From an uncultured Clostridia bacterium (lineage in GTDB: Bacteria; Bacillota; Clostridia; UBA1381): a DNA stretch of 9,234 nucleotides. This document shows positions 1-6,341 of the stretch, in pieces. The notes beneath the pieces are model-generated. The model ran no database searches and was not told where the DNA came from. It saw only the letters and a program-made list of their open reading frames with translations. Position 1 is the stretch's first letter. Every line of letters begins with the position of its first letter. Location: positions 1 through 9,234 of the forward strand of contig CAKSOE010000048.1 in NCBI GenBank assembly GCA_934476675.1. The letters run 5' to 3'. Made by a program: the position numbers and the translations under genes.

Positions 1-161
1 ACAATCTCACCATCAACAGTTCTGTGAAAACTGTATATCAGATCAATTTCATCATTATATCTGATTTTGATATACACTTCGGTATTGCCCATCACCTCAT
101 CGCAAAACCTCTGTTCATCACTTTTGAGCCATTTTGAAAACTCATCATATATATTTGGCAT
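1..161 (-). CDS. Unknown small acidic protein, 5' part only (runs off the left edge)
   Basis: The ORF starts with ATG at 161 and stays open to base 1, giving 53 complete codons. A very strong ribosome binding site, AAAGGAGG, ends 8 bases before the ATG, which fixes the start. The visible protein begins MPNIYDEFSKWLKSDEQRFC and is rich in Asp, Glu and aromatic residues. It has no signal peptide or membrane segment in the visible part, so it is probably cytoplasmic. I do not recognise a family. It is separated from the Tad operon by 114 bp, with a possible terminator in between. It could be its own transcription unit or receive read-through from the operon. A weak promoter candidate lies just upstream (TAGACT at 215-210, 17 bp, TATGTT at 192-187), but it would leave a very short leader and I do not rely on it. 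The frame and ribosome binding site make it very likely a real gene; its function is unknown. Confidence 0.75.
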   Translation of the reverse strand, partial: MPNIYDEFSKWLKSDEQRFCDEVMGNTEVYIKIRYNDEIDLIYSFHRTVDGEI

Positions 162-186
162 AGTTGATGCCTCCTTTCAAGCAAAC

Positions 187-215
187 AACATACCACAAGA
201 TTTTATATAAGTCTA
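187..215 (-). promoter_or_regulatory. Weak candidate promoter upstream of the left-edge gene
   Basis: On the minus strand TAGACT (215-210, four of six bases of TTGACA) and TATGTT (192-187, four of six bases of TATAAT) are separated by exactly 17 bp. The predicted start of transcription would fall only a few bases before the AAAGGAGG site at 178-171. Such matches are common in AT-rich DNA, so this is only a guess based on spacing. Confidence 0.18.
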
Positions 216-235
216 TGAAGATTTGAATTTTCGGC

Positions 236-302
236 AAATAAAATAAAAGGCGGATTGCATATTACATCAATACGCTTAAAATTTAGGCGTATATGCCGCT
301 TT
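236..302 (-). terminator. Possible Rho-independent terminator at the end of the tad operon
   Basis: In minus-strand RNA the end of the last operon gene can fold. AUACGC (292-287) pairs with GCGUAU (275-270), with the stop codon in the loop. GCGG (299-296) can pair with CCGC (253-250) outside it. A competing 7-bp stem GCGUAUU/AAUAUGC (one G-U) also exists. The fold is followed by a U-rich tract, UUUUAUUUUAUUU (248-236). The position right after the last operon gene fits a terminator. The stem is interrupted and not strongly GC-rich, so it may be weak or leaky. Confidence 0.35.
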
Positions 303-806
303 CACTTTCATATTAATTTCAAGCGGCAAAAGCTCTCTGCCGCCGTAACGCACCGGAACTTCAACTTTTAATGTTACAATCGCATTCAGGTTTTTATCCA
401 CATCGCTTTGTGCAAGCTCCGTATTTTTCATTGCTATCTGCATATCAAATACGGCAAATTCCTTTATGCTGTCGGATTTGTATTTTATATGCTTATTACC
501 CTCAACCGACAGTCCGAGCAAGCCGTCAAGTTCAGCATATACATTTCCGGTATCAATCGTTTCTTCAAATCCTGAATCTTTATACATATATGCACCGCTG
601 TATCCCTCACGGAGCTGACTGTATGTTTCATCGTAGTTTGCGGTAATTACCGAAACACACGCCGATTCTACCGCATTACGAATTCCCGATGCAATGATCA
701 TAAGCTGCATAAATTCAAATACTGCGCTTGCTATAAAGACAATCGCAAGACAAATCACCGCTGAAAATACCGCCGTGCTACCGGTGTTATCTTTAAGTTT
801 TCTCAC
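276..806 (-). CDS. TadE-like pseudopilin-type membrane protein
   Basis: The product has 176 residues: a short charged N-terminus (MRKLKDNTG), one long hydrophobic segment at about residues 12-40, and an extracytoplasmic domain rich in beta-type sequence to the end. This is the layout of TadE/TadF-type minor pilins, which are inserted through the N-terminal helix and processed by the Tad prepilin peptidase. A Gly (G9) sits just before the hydrophobic segment, but the Glu usually found five residues after the cleavage point is absent. The start is GTG at 806 and overlaps the upstream stop as GTGA. GAGG is present 10 bases upstream of the GTG. It is the last gene of the operon. The single central Cys (C50) gives no internal disulfide. 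The TadE-like call rests on topology and operon position, not on a clear motif, so a lineage-specific pilus or secreted subunit is equally possible. Confidence 0.6.
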   Translation of the reverse strand: MRKLKDNTGSTAVFSAVICLAIVFIASAVFEFMQLMIIASGIRNAVESACVSVITANYDETYSQLREGYSGAYMYKDSGFEETIDTGNVYAELDGLLGLSVEGNKHIKYKSDSIKEFAVFDMQIAMKNTELAQSDVDKNLNAIVTLKVEVPVRYGGRELLPLEINMKVKAAYTPKF

Positions 807-1195
807 TTATGATACACCTCACTTTTACCCGTTGCCTTTGAAATAAGCGTCACAGGAAATGAACCGACACCTCCGAACCCTATATCATATTCAAGTTTTA
901 CTGTTACGGTAAAATCTTCGTTCAACTGAATATTCCCTGTCTTTGACCACTCCACCGTCGGTGTTATCCCCATTTTTTCATTCAATATAGCTTCCCGGCT
1001 TGATGTCTGTCCTCCGATGTTTCCACAGATTTCAGCTTCCCTGCAAAGCTCCTCGGCAAATGTATCAAGCTGCATTTTGGTTATGTATGCCGGAATCACA
1101 CTCACAACCATAGCAAGTATCATCATGGAAGAAAGTATGATGACCGCAACATCAATATATCCCGATGCTTTGTTCTTTCTCAGCACTTTCAGCAT
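803..1195 (-). CDS. DUF4320-type pseudopilin-like membrane protein
   Basis: The product has 130 residues. The N-terminus MLKVLRKNKASGYIDVAVII has a basic leader, then G-Y-I-D-V at the start of a hydrophobic helix (about residues 16-36), then T-F-A-E-E-L-C-R-E-A-E-I at about 45-56. From memory this pattern is typical of DUF4320, a small family found next to Tad-like genes and on conjugative elements in Clostridia. The C-terminal half is a predicted extracytoplasmic domain ending at K130. The Gly before the helix (G12) makes it a plausible substrate of the prepilin peptidase encoded in the same operon, with Asp at +3 in place of the usual Glu at +5. Two Cys (C51, C57) lie just after the helix. 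The start overlaps the upstream stop as ATGCTGA and the ribosome binding site is weak (AGGACGG), so expression probably depends on coupling to the upstream gene. Confidence 0.72.
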   Translation of the reverse strand: MLKVLRKNKASGYIDVAVIILSSMMILAMVVSVIPAYITKMQLDTFAEELCREAEICGNIGGQTSSREAILNEKMGITPTVEWSKTGNIQLNEDFTVTVKLEYDIGFGGVGSFPVTLISKATGKSEVYHK

Positions 1196-2214
1196 AAGTC
1201 CATACCGTCCTGTTTCTGCTCCATAAAATCCTCAATCTCCTCATCTTCTATTAGCCTTCCGAGTCTGTCATCTTCTCCGAATTTCTCTATATATTGAGCC
1301 GCAGGGATCATATTATCTTCCGTCATATATTTATGCTCATTTTTTAAACTGCACACATCTGCCGCAATATCGGAACCGTACCTGTTTTTTATCGCTATAA
1401 TATTATCAATAAAATATTGATAAGGATTTGCTTTTCTTTCTTCCGGTTTTTCCATTTCTACCGCCGACTCTCTTATGACATACAGCCATTTTAATATTGT
1501 TTCCCTCGGAACATTCGGAAGTAACTTTCCTGTATCACCTAAGGCTTTGTGTCGGTCATATGTATCCTGCATCACATTATCTTCATCCAGCTCATATGGA
1601 AGTTCAAGAATATCCGAATTGTAAAGTTCGTTTATTGCCTTTTCAAAACAATTCATACAATTTCCCTGCATACCGCTTTGCATTTGGACAAGTACATAAA
1701 GCGGATTTTTAAACTGCAGCAGTACCTCGCCCGCATAAGCACTTATGTTATATTCCGGAGAACGGATAGTTGATATGACTCCTGTCATTCTTGATGCCTC
1801 CTCAACGGATTCCGGCTGTCTTATCCCCATATAATACTCATCGTATATGGTTTCAATCTTTTGGTTAATTCTTGCCTTAAAATCCCTTTTATCCAATACA
1901 ACCTGATCGCTGATGCCCTCGTTCGCCAGCATCGCAACTGTTCTTCCGATATCGTCATACAGATTTTCGTCCATCTCATAGTGCAAATACATTGTTTGAA
2001 GCGGCTTTCTCAGAGTCAGCAGATATTCACATTCTTCTTCACTGAAGGTTCCAGCTTTAACCGCATCATACATAAGCTTAATCCCTGCAATTTCTTCAGC
2101 ACTTGCAATGATTTCATCCGGTGTTTGGTTTCTTTTGCCGTTGATGTATTCTTCATATTCTCTGTCTGTCTTTTTAAGTAACAAATTTTGTTTATTCATA
2201 TTTTGTTTATTCAT
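1189..2214 (-). CDS. Unknown 341-residue soluble protein inside the tad operon
   Basis: The product has 341 residues, is acidic and mostly helical by composition, and has no signal peptide or membrane helix, so it is probably cytoplasmic. I see a weak resemblance of residues 18-90 (E-Y-E-E-Y-I, T-P-D-E-I-I, E-C-E-Y-L-L, K-P-L) to the N-terminal part of DUF3848-type proteins of Firmicute mobile elements. I would not annotate on that alone. Residues 186-189 form a single C-x2-C pair. The C-terminus is strongly acidic (about 314-337). The gene starts with two ATGs inside an exact 15-bp tandem duplication, so residues 1-5 and 6-10 are both MNKQN. AAAGGGG lies 10 bases upstream of the first ATG. 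The reading frame continues upstream in phase through one TAA into a 25-codon ORF. The 3' end overlaps the DUF4320 gene by 7 bp. Its position between tadC and the pseudopilin genes suggests an accessory role in the same machine; this is inference. Confidence 0.7.
   Translation of the reverse strand: MNKQNMNKQNLLLKKTDREYEEYINGKRNQTPDEIIASAEEIAGIKLMYDAVKAGTFSEEECEYLLTLRKPLQTMYLHYEMDENLYDDIGRTVAMLANEGISDQVVLDKRDFKARINQKIETIYDEYYMGIRQPESVEEASRMTGVISTIRSPEYNISAYAGEVLLQFKNPLYVLVQMQSGMQGNCMNCFEKAINELYNSDILELPYELDEDNVMQDTYDRHKALGDTGKLLPNVPRETILKWLYVIRESAVEMEKPEERKANPYQYFIDNIIAIKNRYGSDIAADVCSLKNEHKYMTEDNMIPAAQYIEKFGEDDRLGRLIEDEEIEDFMEQKQDGMDLC
2185..2214 (-). repeat. 15-bp exact tandem duplication covering the start codon
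   Basis: The 15-base unit ATGAATAAACAAAAT occurs twice, back to back, at 2214-2200 and 2199-2185 on the minus strand. It duplicates the start codon and the first five codons of the 341-residue gene, and keeps the frame. The first ATG is the better placed for the AAAGGGG ribosome binding site. Confidence 0.9.
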
Positions 2215-2220
2215 ATTTCG

Positions 2221-2298
2221 TTAACCCCTTTCTGTCAACACATATCTATTCCGGTACTCCGATTTAAGTTTATCGTAGAACATTGTCATTTTATTCAT
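2221..2298 (-). CDS. 25-codon ORF after tadC (leader peptide, truncated prepilin or broken gene start)
   Basis: An ATG at 2298, 13 bases after the tadC stop, opens a 25-codon ORF beginning MNKMTMFYDKLKSEYRNRYV and ending L-T-E-R-G before TAA (2223-2221). A weak ribosome binding site, GGCGGTGA, precedes it. The TAA is in the same frame as the 341-residue gene; after it come only CGA and AAT and then that gene's ATG. Three readings are possible. It may be a translated leader that feeds ribosomes to the next gene, because its last codons carry that gene's AAAGGGG site. It may be the original N-terminus of the 341-residue gene, cut off by a nonsense mutation. Or it may be the stump of a small Flp-like prepilin, because it sits where such a gene is often found and ends at a basic E-R-G that resembles a prepilin cleavage motif. 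I cannot choose between them from sequence alone. Confidence 0.45.
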   Translation of the reverse strand: MNKMTMFYDKLKSEYRNRYVLTERG

Positions 2299-2311
2299 TG
2301 ATCTTCACCGC

Positions 2312-3178
2312 CTAAAACATTCCGCCGAGTGATTCCACAATTTGAAGTCCTATTACGGCGAGATAAGTCATCAAAAAGCAACCCAGCAATATCATTGAAA
2401 AGATTCGGATTTTTGGCGGTATCTTCTGTGCCTGCGCTTTCAGTTTTCTGAGTTCCGCCTGTTTAAAATCATGCGAAAGCATTTGAAAATACCCCCTGCC
2501 GTCATCGCCTCGGATTACAGATATAAGCCCTCTCACAACATCCGAAAGCTGCGGAGAATTGAGTCTTGCCTCCATTCGCATGAGTGCCGCTTCATATCCG
2601 CCGGAACGCATATCCGCACACGTTATACCCAGCTCATCCGCAAAAAGCGGCGTTGTGTTCTTCTTGAAATTTTCAAACATTGACAGCACATCTCTGTTGG
2701 AATGGAGTTCCTGTTCTATATTCAATACAAACCTTGTCAGTTCTCCCTCAATCTCGTCACGCCTTGCCTCAATAATCTTATCCGCTTTTTGATACTCCTT
2801 AAAATATACCAAAACCGCAAGAACCAAAACTACGGCTGAAATTATCGGAAATATCAAGACGCACGGAATTGTAAGCAGCCCTACCGCACAAGCCTTAATA
2901 ATTGCATTTGCCTGATAGCATTCGGGAGTCATGCTGATTCCTGCCGCTTTCAAAGTATTTTTAAGCCGATTTTTCTTATAAATATCCATCGGTATCAGCT
3001 TTGACAGCTTCATACTCAAATCCATTAAAGCCGTTTCTATTACCGTGGTCAGCTTTCGGTCGGTTCTTCCCATATTTATGATTGCCTTTGATGTCTTTAA
3101 ATACGGAATTTTCAGCCTGTCGGCTATGATAAAATACAGTCCGAATGCAAGACCGCAAATCAGAATTAACATTCTCAT
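2312..3178 (-). CDS. tadC: TadC-like type II secretion F-domain membrane protein
   Basis: The product has 288 residues, the usual length for TadC. It has an N-terminal hydrophobic segment (about 1-18), a central pair of helices (about 92-126), a cytoplasmic T2SSF domain (about 140-250), and a C-terminal helix (about 259-284). The region Q-E-L-H-S to G-D-D-G-R-G-Y, with the basic K-A-Q-A-Q-K-I-P-P-K-I run before the last helix, is typical of T2SSF proteins. With TadB it would form the inner-membrane platform that couples the TadA ATPase to pilin assembly. The ATG at 3178 overlaps the stop of the upstream miniprotein as ATGA. GGAGG lies 9 bases upstream, inside the miniprotein's last codons. 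An in-frame ATG two codons further on is possible, but the first fits the spacing better. The order tadA-tadB-tadC supports the call. Confidence 0.85.
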   Translation of the reverse strand: MRMLILICGLAFGLYFIIADRLKIPYLKTSKAIINMGRTDRKLTTVIETALMDLSMKLSKLIPMDIYKKNRLKNTLKAAGISMTPECYQANAIIKACAVGLLTIPCVLIFPIISAVVLVLAVLVYFKEYQKADKIIEARRDEIEGELTRFVLNIEQELHSNRDVLSMFENFKKNTTPLFADELGITCADMRSGGYEAALMRMEARLNSPQLSDVVRGLISVIRGDDGRGYFQMLSHDFKQAELRKLKAQAQKIPPKIRIFSMILLGCFLMTYLAVIGLQIVESLGGMF

Positions 3179-3324
3179 TCTTTGTCGCCTCCGGTCATTC
3201 CTTTATATTTATCGCACCTCTTGCCGTTATGATAGGAAATATACGGACACATCGGCTCTCTCGGATCAAGCTTATATGCATCGGCTCCCGTTTGGCAAGT
3301 AGGGCATAATTTTATATCTTTCAT
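3175..3324 (-). CDS. 49-residue four-cysteine miniprotein between tadB and tadC
   Basis: This short ORF starts with ATG at 3324, with a perfect AGGAGGT site 6 bases upstream, and its stop overlaps the tadC start as ATGA. The 49-residue product begins MKDIKLCPTCQTG and has cysteines at 7, 10, 26 and 37 (C-x2-C, then C-P at 26-27, then R-C at 36-37). Several Lys, Arg and Asp residues surround them and there is no hydrophobic segment. A C-x2-C pair followed by two more cysteines is the layout of a small zinc ribbon, so a metal-binding fold is plausible; H32 could also contribute. I do not know a named Tad component like this. The strong ribosome binding site and exact coupling to tadC argue that it is translated. 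Its role could be a small partner of the TadB/TadC platform or a regulator, or it may simply load ribosomes onto tadC. The function is not known. Confidence 0.8.
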   Translation of the reverse strand: MKDIKLCPTCQTGADAYKLDPREPMCPYISYHNGKRCDKYKGMTGGDKE

Positions 3325-3328
3325 ACTC

Positions 3329-4243
3329 TCACCTCCTGATTTCAATAGGCTTTGTCAGCCTTATCACAAATGAGCCCGATATAAATATCGCTGCCACGTC
3401 TATAGCGAGTACAATCTTTCCGGGGATAGAAAACATCAGTATATTAAACCATTCTTTATTCAGAAAGTACAACAGCGGAATATTTGAGACCAACAGCATT
3501 GCCATAATAACAAACTCTTTTCTCGGTTCTGCAAGCATAAGTTCCAGTTCGGAGTTTACAATACGCACATCGGACAGTTTTGTAACTATCGGCGTAAGTG
3601 TTGATTTTAGGTTTCTGTCATACTGACAGGCAATGAGCGCATCGCACCACTCGTGGAATATCTCATTATTTATCTTTTGCTTGAGATTTTCTATACCTTT
3701 CACAATATCAGCGTCTATAAGCTTAACACCGATTAAAAATTCATTGAATACTTCTTTAATCGGTGAATTGAGGTACGGTATATTTTCCTCTACCGCAGTT
3801 ACAATATCCTCATTTCTCAAATATGCCGTTGTCACTATGGACAGTGCTGTTTCAAGTTCTTCTGCAATATCCTTTTTGTAATGCGATGCCGTAAGCCTGA
3901 CATACCAAATCGGAATAAACAGACACCCGCCTCCAAGAACCGGGATCATAAACGGATTCGATAAAAGCGATGCTATCACAGCTCCTACCGCTGCCGAAAT
4001 ACCGCAGGCAATAAAAATGACAGGGATTTTAGTTTCCCTGCCGGTCATTCTGAGTATCTCGCAAACCTCATCAATCTCTCTTGCGATAAAATTCTTCTTT
4101 TTCCCATTTACCTCCGCTATCTGTTCCCTTATGCTTTTCGGTCTGTTCGTCATTCCTGAAAAAATATCTTTTATGCTTACTCCGGTCAGTTTTAAACATC
4201 CCCAACATAATGCCATAAAAGCAAATAATCGAAGTGTCAGCAT
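3329..4243 (-). CDS. tadB: TadB-like type II secretion F-domain membrane protein
   Basis: The product has 304 residues. It has an N-terminal hydrophobic stretch (about 4-22), a cytoplasmic linker rich in Lys and Arg (about 30-58), two helices (about 73-115), a T2SSF-type cytoplasmic domain (about 120-240), and two C-terminal helices (about 244-262 and 276-297). This alternation matches TadB, the partner of TadC in the inner-membrane platform. Sequence identity to classical TadB looks low by eye, so the call rests mainly on topology, length and its place directly after tadA. The ATG at 4243 overlaps the tadA stop as ATGCTGA, and AAAGGGG lies 8 bases upstream. It ends 4 bases before the next ORF's ATG, with the strong AGGAGGT of that ORF lying inside the last tadB codons and stop. 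Confidence 0.82.
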   Translation of the reverse strand: MLTLRLFAFMALCWGCLKLTGVSIKDIFSGMTNRPKSIREQIAEVNGKKKNFIAREIDEVCEILRMTGRETKIPVIFIACGISAAVGAVIASLLSNPFMIPVLGGGCLFIPIWYVRLTASHYKKDIAEELETALSIVTTAYLRNEDIVTAVEENIPYLNSPIKEVFNEFLIGVKLIDADIVKGIENLKQKINNEIFHEWCDALIACQYDRNLKSTLTPIVTKLSDVRIVNSELELMLAEPRKEFVIMAMLLVSNIPLLYFLNKEWFNILMFSIPGKIVLAIDVAAIFISGSFVIRLTKPIEIRR

Positions 4244-5595
4244 CTCATCATCCCCTTTGTAAATTTTTCAAGCGTACTGCTTGGCATACCGTTATCCACC
4301 AGCCGTTTCTTTAAGCTATCGGATATATCATTGATTATTTTGTGTTCACCGCGTATAATCAACTTTCCGTTTTCATATCTGTTTTCGCAGATGTCATATC
4401 TGTAAAGCGGTCGTATCACCCTTTCACCGTTTGGCTTTATTTCGCACTCCTGAATTTCCATAATCTTTCGTTCCCGGTTTTCAAGCTGTTTGCAATAAAC
4501 AATCAGCGGAAACGCCTCTGTTACAAGTCCATACAAGGTTTCATCACCCATATCCACCTTTCTTTTACACAGCGTTACCATTCGGTTATATGTCGATTCG
4601 CATGAGTTTGAATGTATTGTTGTCAATACCGTATGTCCTGTTCTTGAAGCTTCCTGCGCTGTGTATGCCTCCGGTCCTCTCATTTCCCCGACAGCGATAA
4701 TATCGGGATTAAAACGCAGTGAATAGTCAAGCAGAATATCCTGATCAATGTTTTGCTTATCGTTCTCCGACGGTCTTGCCAGCATATGTACCACGCTGTT
4801 TATCACTTTCCCGTCTTTTTCTTTCACGAGATCAAATTCACGGCTTCCGCTTTCTATTGTGAGTATTCGTTTTTCATCGGGGATCGTTGAAAGAAGCCAG
4901 CCCGCCATTGTGGTTTTGCCTGATCCTGTTGCTCCGGCGGCACAGGTGCTTACCCCATACCGAAGCGCCTGCGACAAAAAATACAGCATAGTTACCGTTG
5001 CAGTTCCGGAGCTTATCAAGTCCTCCATCGAAAAGCTTTGAGGATTCACAATTCGGATAGATGCCGTTACCCCAATATCATCATCTACAACAGGATATTT
5101 GATTGCCGATATTCGGATTGCTTTTGAAAGGTGTCCGAGGACTACCGGCGAGGCATTATCAAGCACCATTCCTGATTTATGAAGCATTTTTCGGATAATA
5201 TTCAGCGCGTGTTGTTTGGATTCAAAGTGTTCGGGTATTTTTTCTTTCCTTCCGCCGCTGTAATATACCTCGATATCCTTCCACGAATTTATATTTATTT
5301 CCTCAATACCTTTTCCATAAATATATTTTGTCAGAAATGAAAGACCGAGCATTTCATCTTCCAATTTTGCCATTAGCTGCTCATTTGACATACCATCTGC
5401 CGAGATTCTGTTATCGGTAAGATATTTTTCTATCAGAAATCTTATCTGTGTTCTCATTTCCTCATCATCTGAACCGAGAACCAAAGAGGAATGTTTTTCG
5501 GACATATATTCCTGCACATCTGAAAGTATTGTTGTAAATTCCATCGTTTTTGTCGGAGCAAAGAACAAATCCTGTGCTGTATTTCTCTCTATCAT
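4237..5595 (-). CDS. tadA: TadA/CpaF-family secretion ATPase
   Basis: The product has 452 residues. It belongs to the VirB11/PulE-type traffic ATPases, hexameric cytoplasmic motors that power pilin polymerisation in Tad systems. The Walker A motif G-A-T-G-S-G-K-T-T is at 221-229, an Asp-box-like I-E-S-G at 247-250, Walker B with its catalytic Glu (D-I-I-A-V-G-E-M-R) at 298-306, and the His box T-G-H-T-V-L-T-T-I-H-S at 319-329. The N-terminal domain (about 25-195) contains the CpaF-typical G-I-E-E-I-N-I-N and A-S-I-R-I segments. All key motifs look intact, so it should be active. The ATG at 5595 overlaps the stop of the upstream TadZ-like gene as ATGA, and GGAGG lies 10 bases upstream. A strongly charged C-terminal extension (about 370-452) follows the ATPase core. 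This gene is the surest marker that the operon is a Tad/type IVc-like system. Confidence 0.95.
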   Translation of the reverse strand: MIERNTAQDLFFAPTKTMEFTTILSDVQEYMSEKHSSLVLGSDDEEMRTQIRFLIEKYLTDNRISADGMSNEQLMAKLEDEMLGLSFLTKYIYGKGIEEININSWKDIEVYYSGGRKEKIPEHFESKQHALNIIRKMLHKSGMVLDNASPVVLGHLSKAIRISAIKYPVVDDDIGVTASIRIVNPQSFSMEDLISSGTATVTMLYFLSQALRYGVSTCAAGATGSGKTTMAGWLLSTIPDEKRILTIESGSREFDLVKEKDGKVINSVVHMLARPSENDKQNIDQDILLDYSLRFNPDIIAVGEMRGPEAYTAQEASRTGHTVLTTIHSNSCESTYNRMVTLCKRKVDMGDETLYGLVTEAFPLIVYCKQLENRERKIMEIQECEIKPNGERVIRPLYRYDICENRYENGKLIIRGEHKIINDISDSLKKRLVDNGMPSSTLEKFTKGMMRC

Positions 5596-6341
5596 AGCTC
5601 AAACACCTCCCCGCATATTTCCTCAATAACTGACCTAAATGCTTTGCTTTCTCTTTTTACAGGAGTATCTTTTAAAAGCTCACCCGTAAGATATTGATTT
5701 TCCACCAAATCCGAATGGGGAATTGTGAAAGCCACACTGCCGAGTACCTGTTCTATATTTTCGCCGGAATGAATGCTTTTCACATTATTGGCGACTTTCA
5801 GCTGTCTGTCCGCCTTGAATTTTGCATCGCTTATGAGCGGAAGCTGTGATGACAGATAGGATATTGATTTCAGATCACAGTTTATGAGCCGAAGCACACA
5901 GTCCGCCTCTATAATTGCCATAGTTGAAAGTATATCATCCGATAAATGACTTGAGCAGTCAATCACGATATAATCGGCGATTTCCCGAAGTGCGTCTATG
6001 AGCTGTTTTGCCTGTTCTCCGGTGTATCTCGGATACGAAAACGCATTTTCCCCTTTTAACATTCCTATCAAGGAAATATGCTTGTTTTTCTTTAAAGTTA
6101 TACTGTTTTGAAGTATGAGATTTTCCGTCACTCTTGCAGCCGCCAAAATACTTCCGAGTGATTTTTCTTCTTCTATTTCTGACGGCGGAACAAGCAGCGG
6201 CAGCGGCGGTGCATCGGTATCGCACATAAGAAGTACAACATCATCTTTATTCGCTGCTATATAGTTTGCGATTTTTGCCGCAACCGTTGTTTTTCCGCAT
6301 GACGGACTTCCCCATACTGCAAGCACCTGATTACTGTGCAT
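5592..6341 (-). CDS. tadZ: TadZ/CpaE-like MinD/ParA-family ATPase
   Basis: I choose the ATG at 6341 (249 residues). GAGGTG lies directly before it, with 6 bases between GAGG and ATG. The ATG 27 bases further up (6368) has no ribosome binding site and would overlap the upstream gene more. The protein has a P-loop G-S-P-S-C-G-K-T-T at 11-19, an Asp pair C-D-T-D at 40-43, and Walker B Y-I-V-I-D-C at 124-129. These are the three nucleotide-binding landmarks of the SIMIBI ParA/MinD family. The signature Lys at the start of the P-loop is missing (W-G-S in place of K-G-G), as is common in divergent TadZ/CpaE proteins. Its place between the SAF protein and TadA is the usual site of TadZ, which marks where the Tad machine assembles in the cell. 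A receiver-like N-terminal domain, found in some CpaE proteins, is absent. Confidence 0.82.
   Translation of the reverse strand: MHSNQVLAVWGSPSCGKTTVAAKIANYIAANKDDVVLLMCDTDAPPLPLLVPPSEIEEEKSLGSILAAARVTENLILQNSITLKKNKHISLIGMLKGENAFSYPRYTGEQAKQLIDALREIADYIVIDCSSHLSDDILSTMAIIEADCVLRLINCDLKSISYLSSQLPLISDAKFKADRQLKVANNVKSIHSGENIEQVLGSVAFTIPHSDLVENQYLTGELLKDTPVKRESKAFRSVIEEICGEVFEL

Noticed and set aside
2976..3158. Minus-strand 60-codon ORF inside tadC
   Set aside because: It is an alternate frame of tadC, has no ribosome binding site, and its charged sequence resembles no protein.
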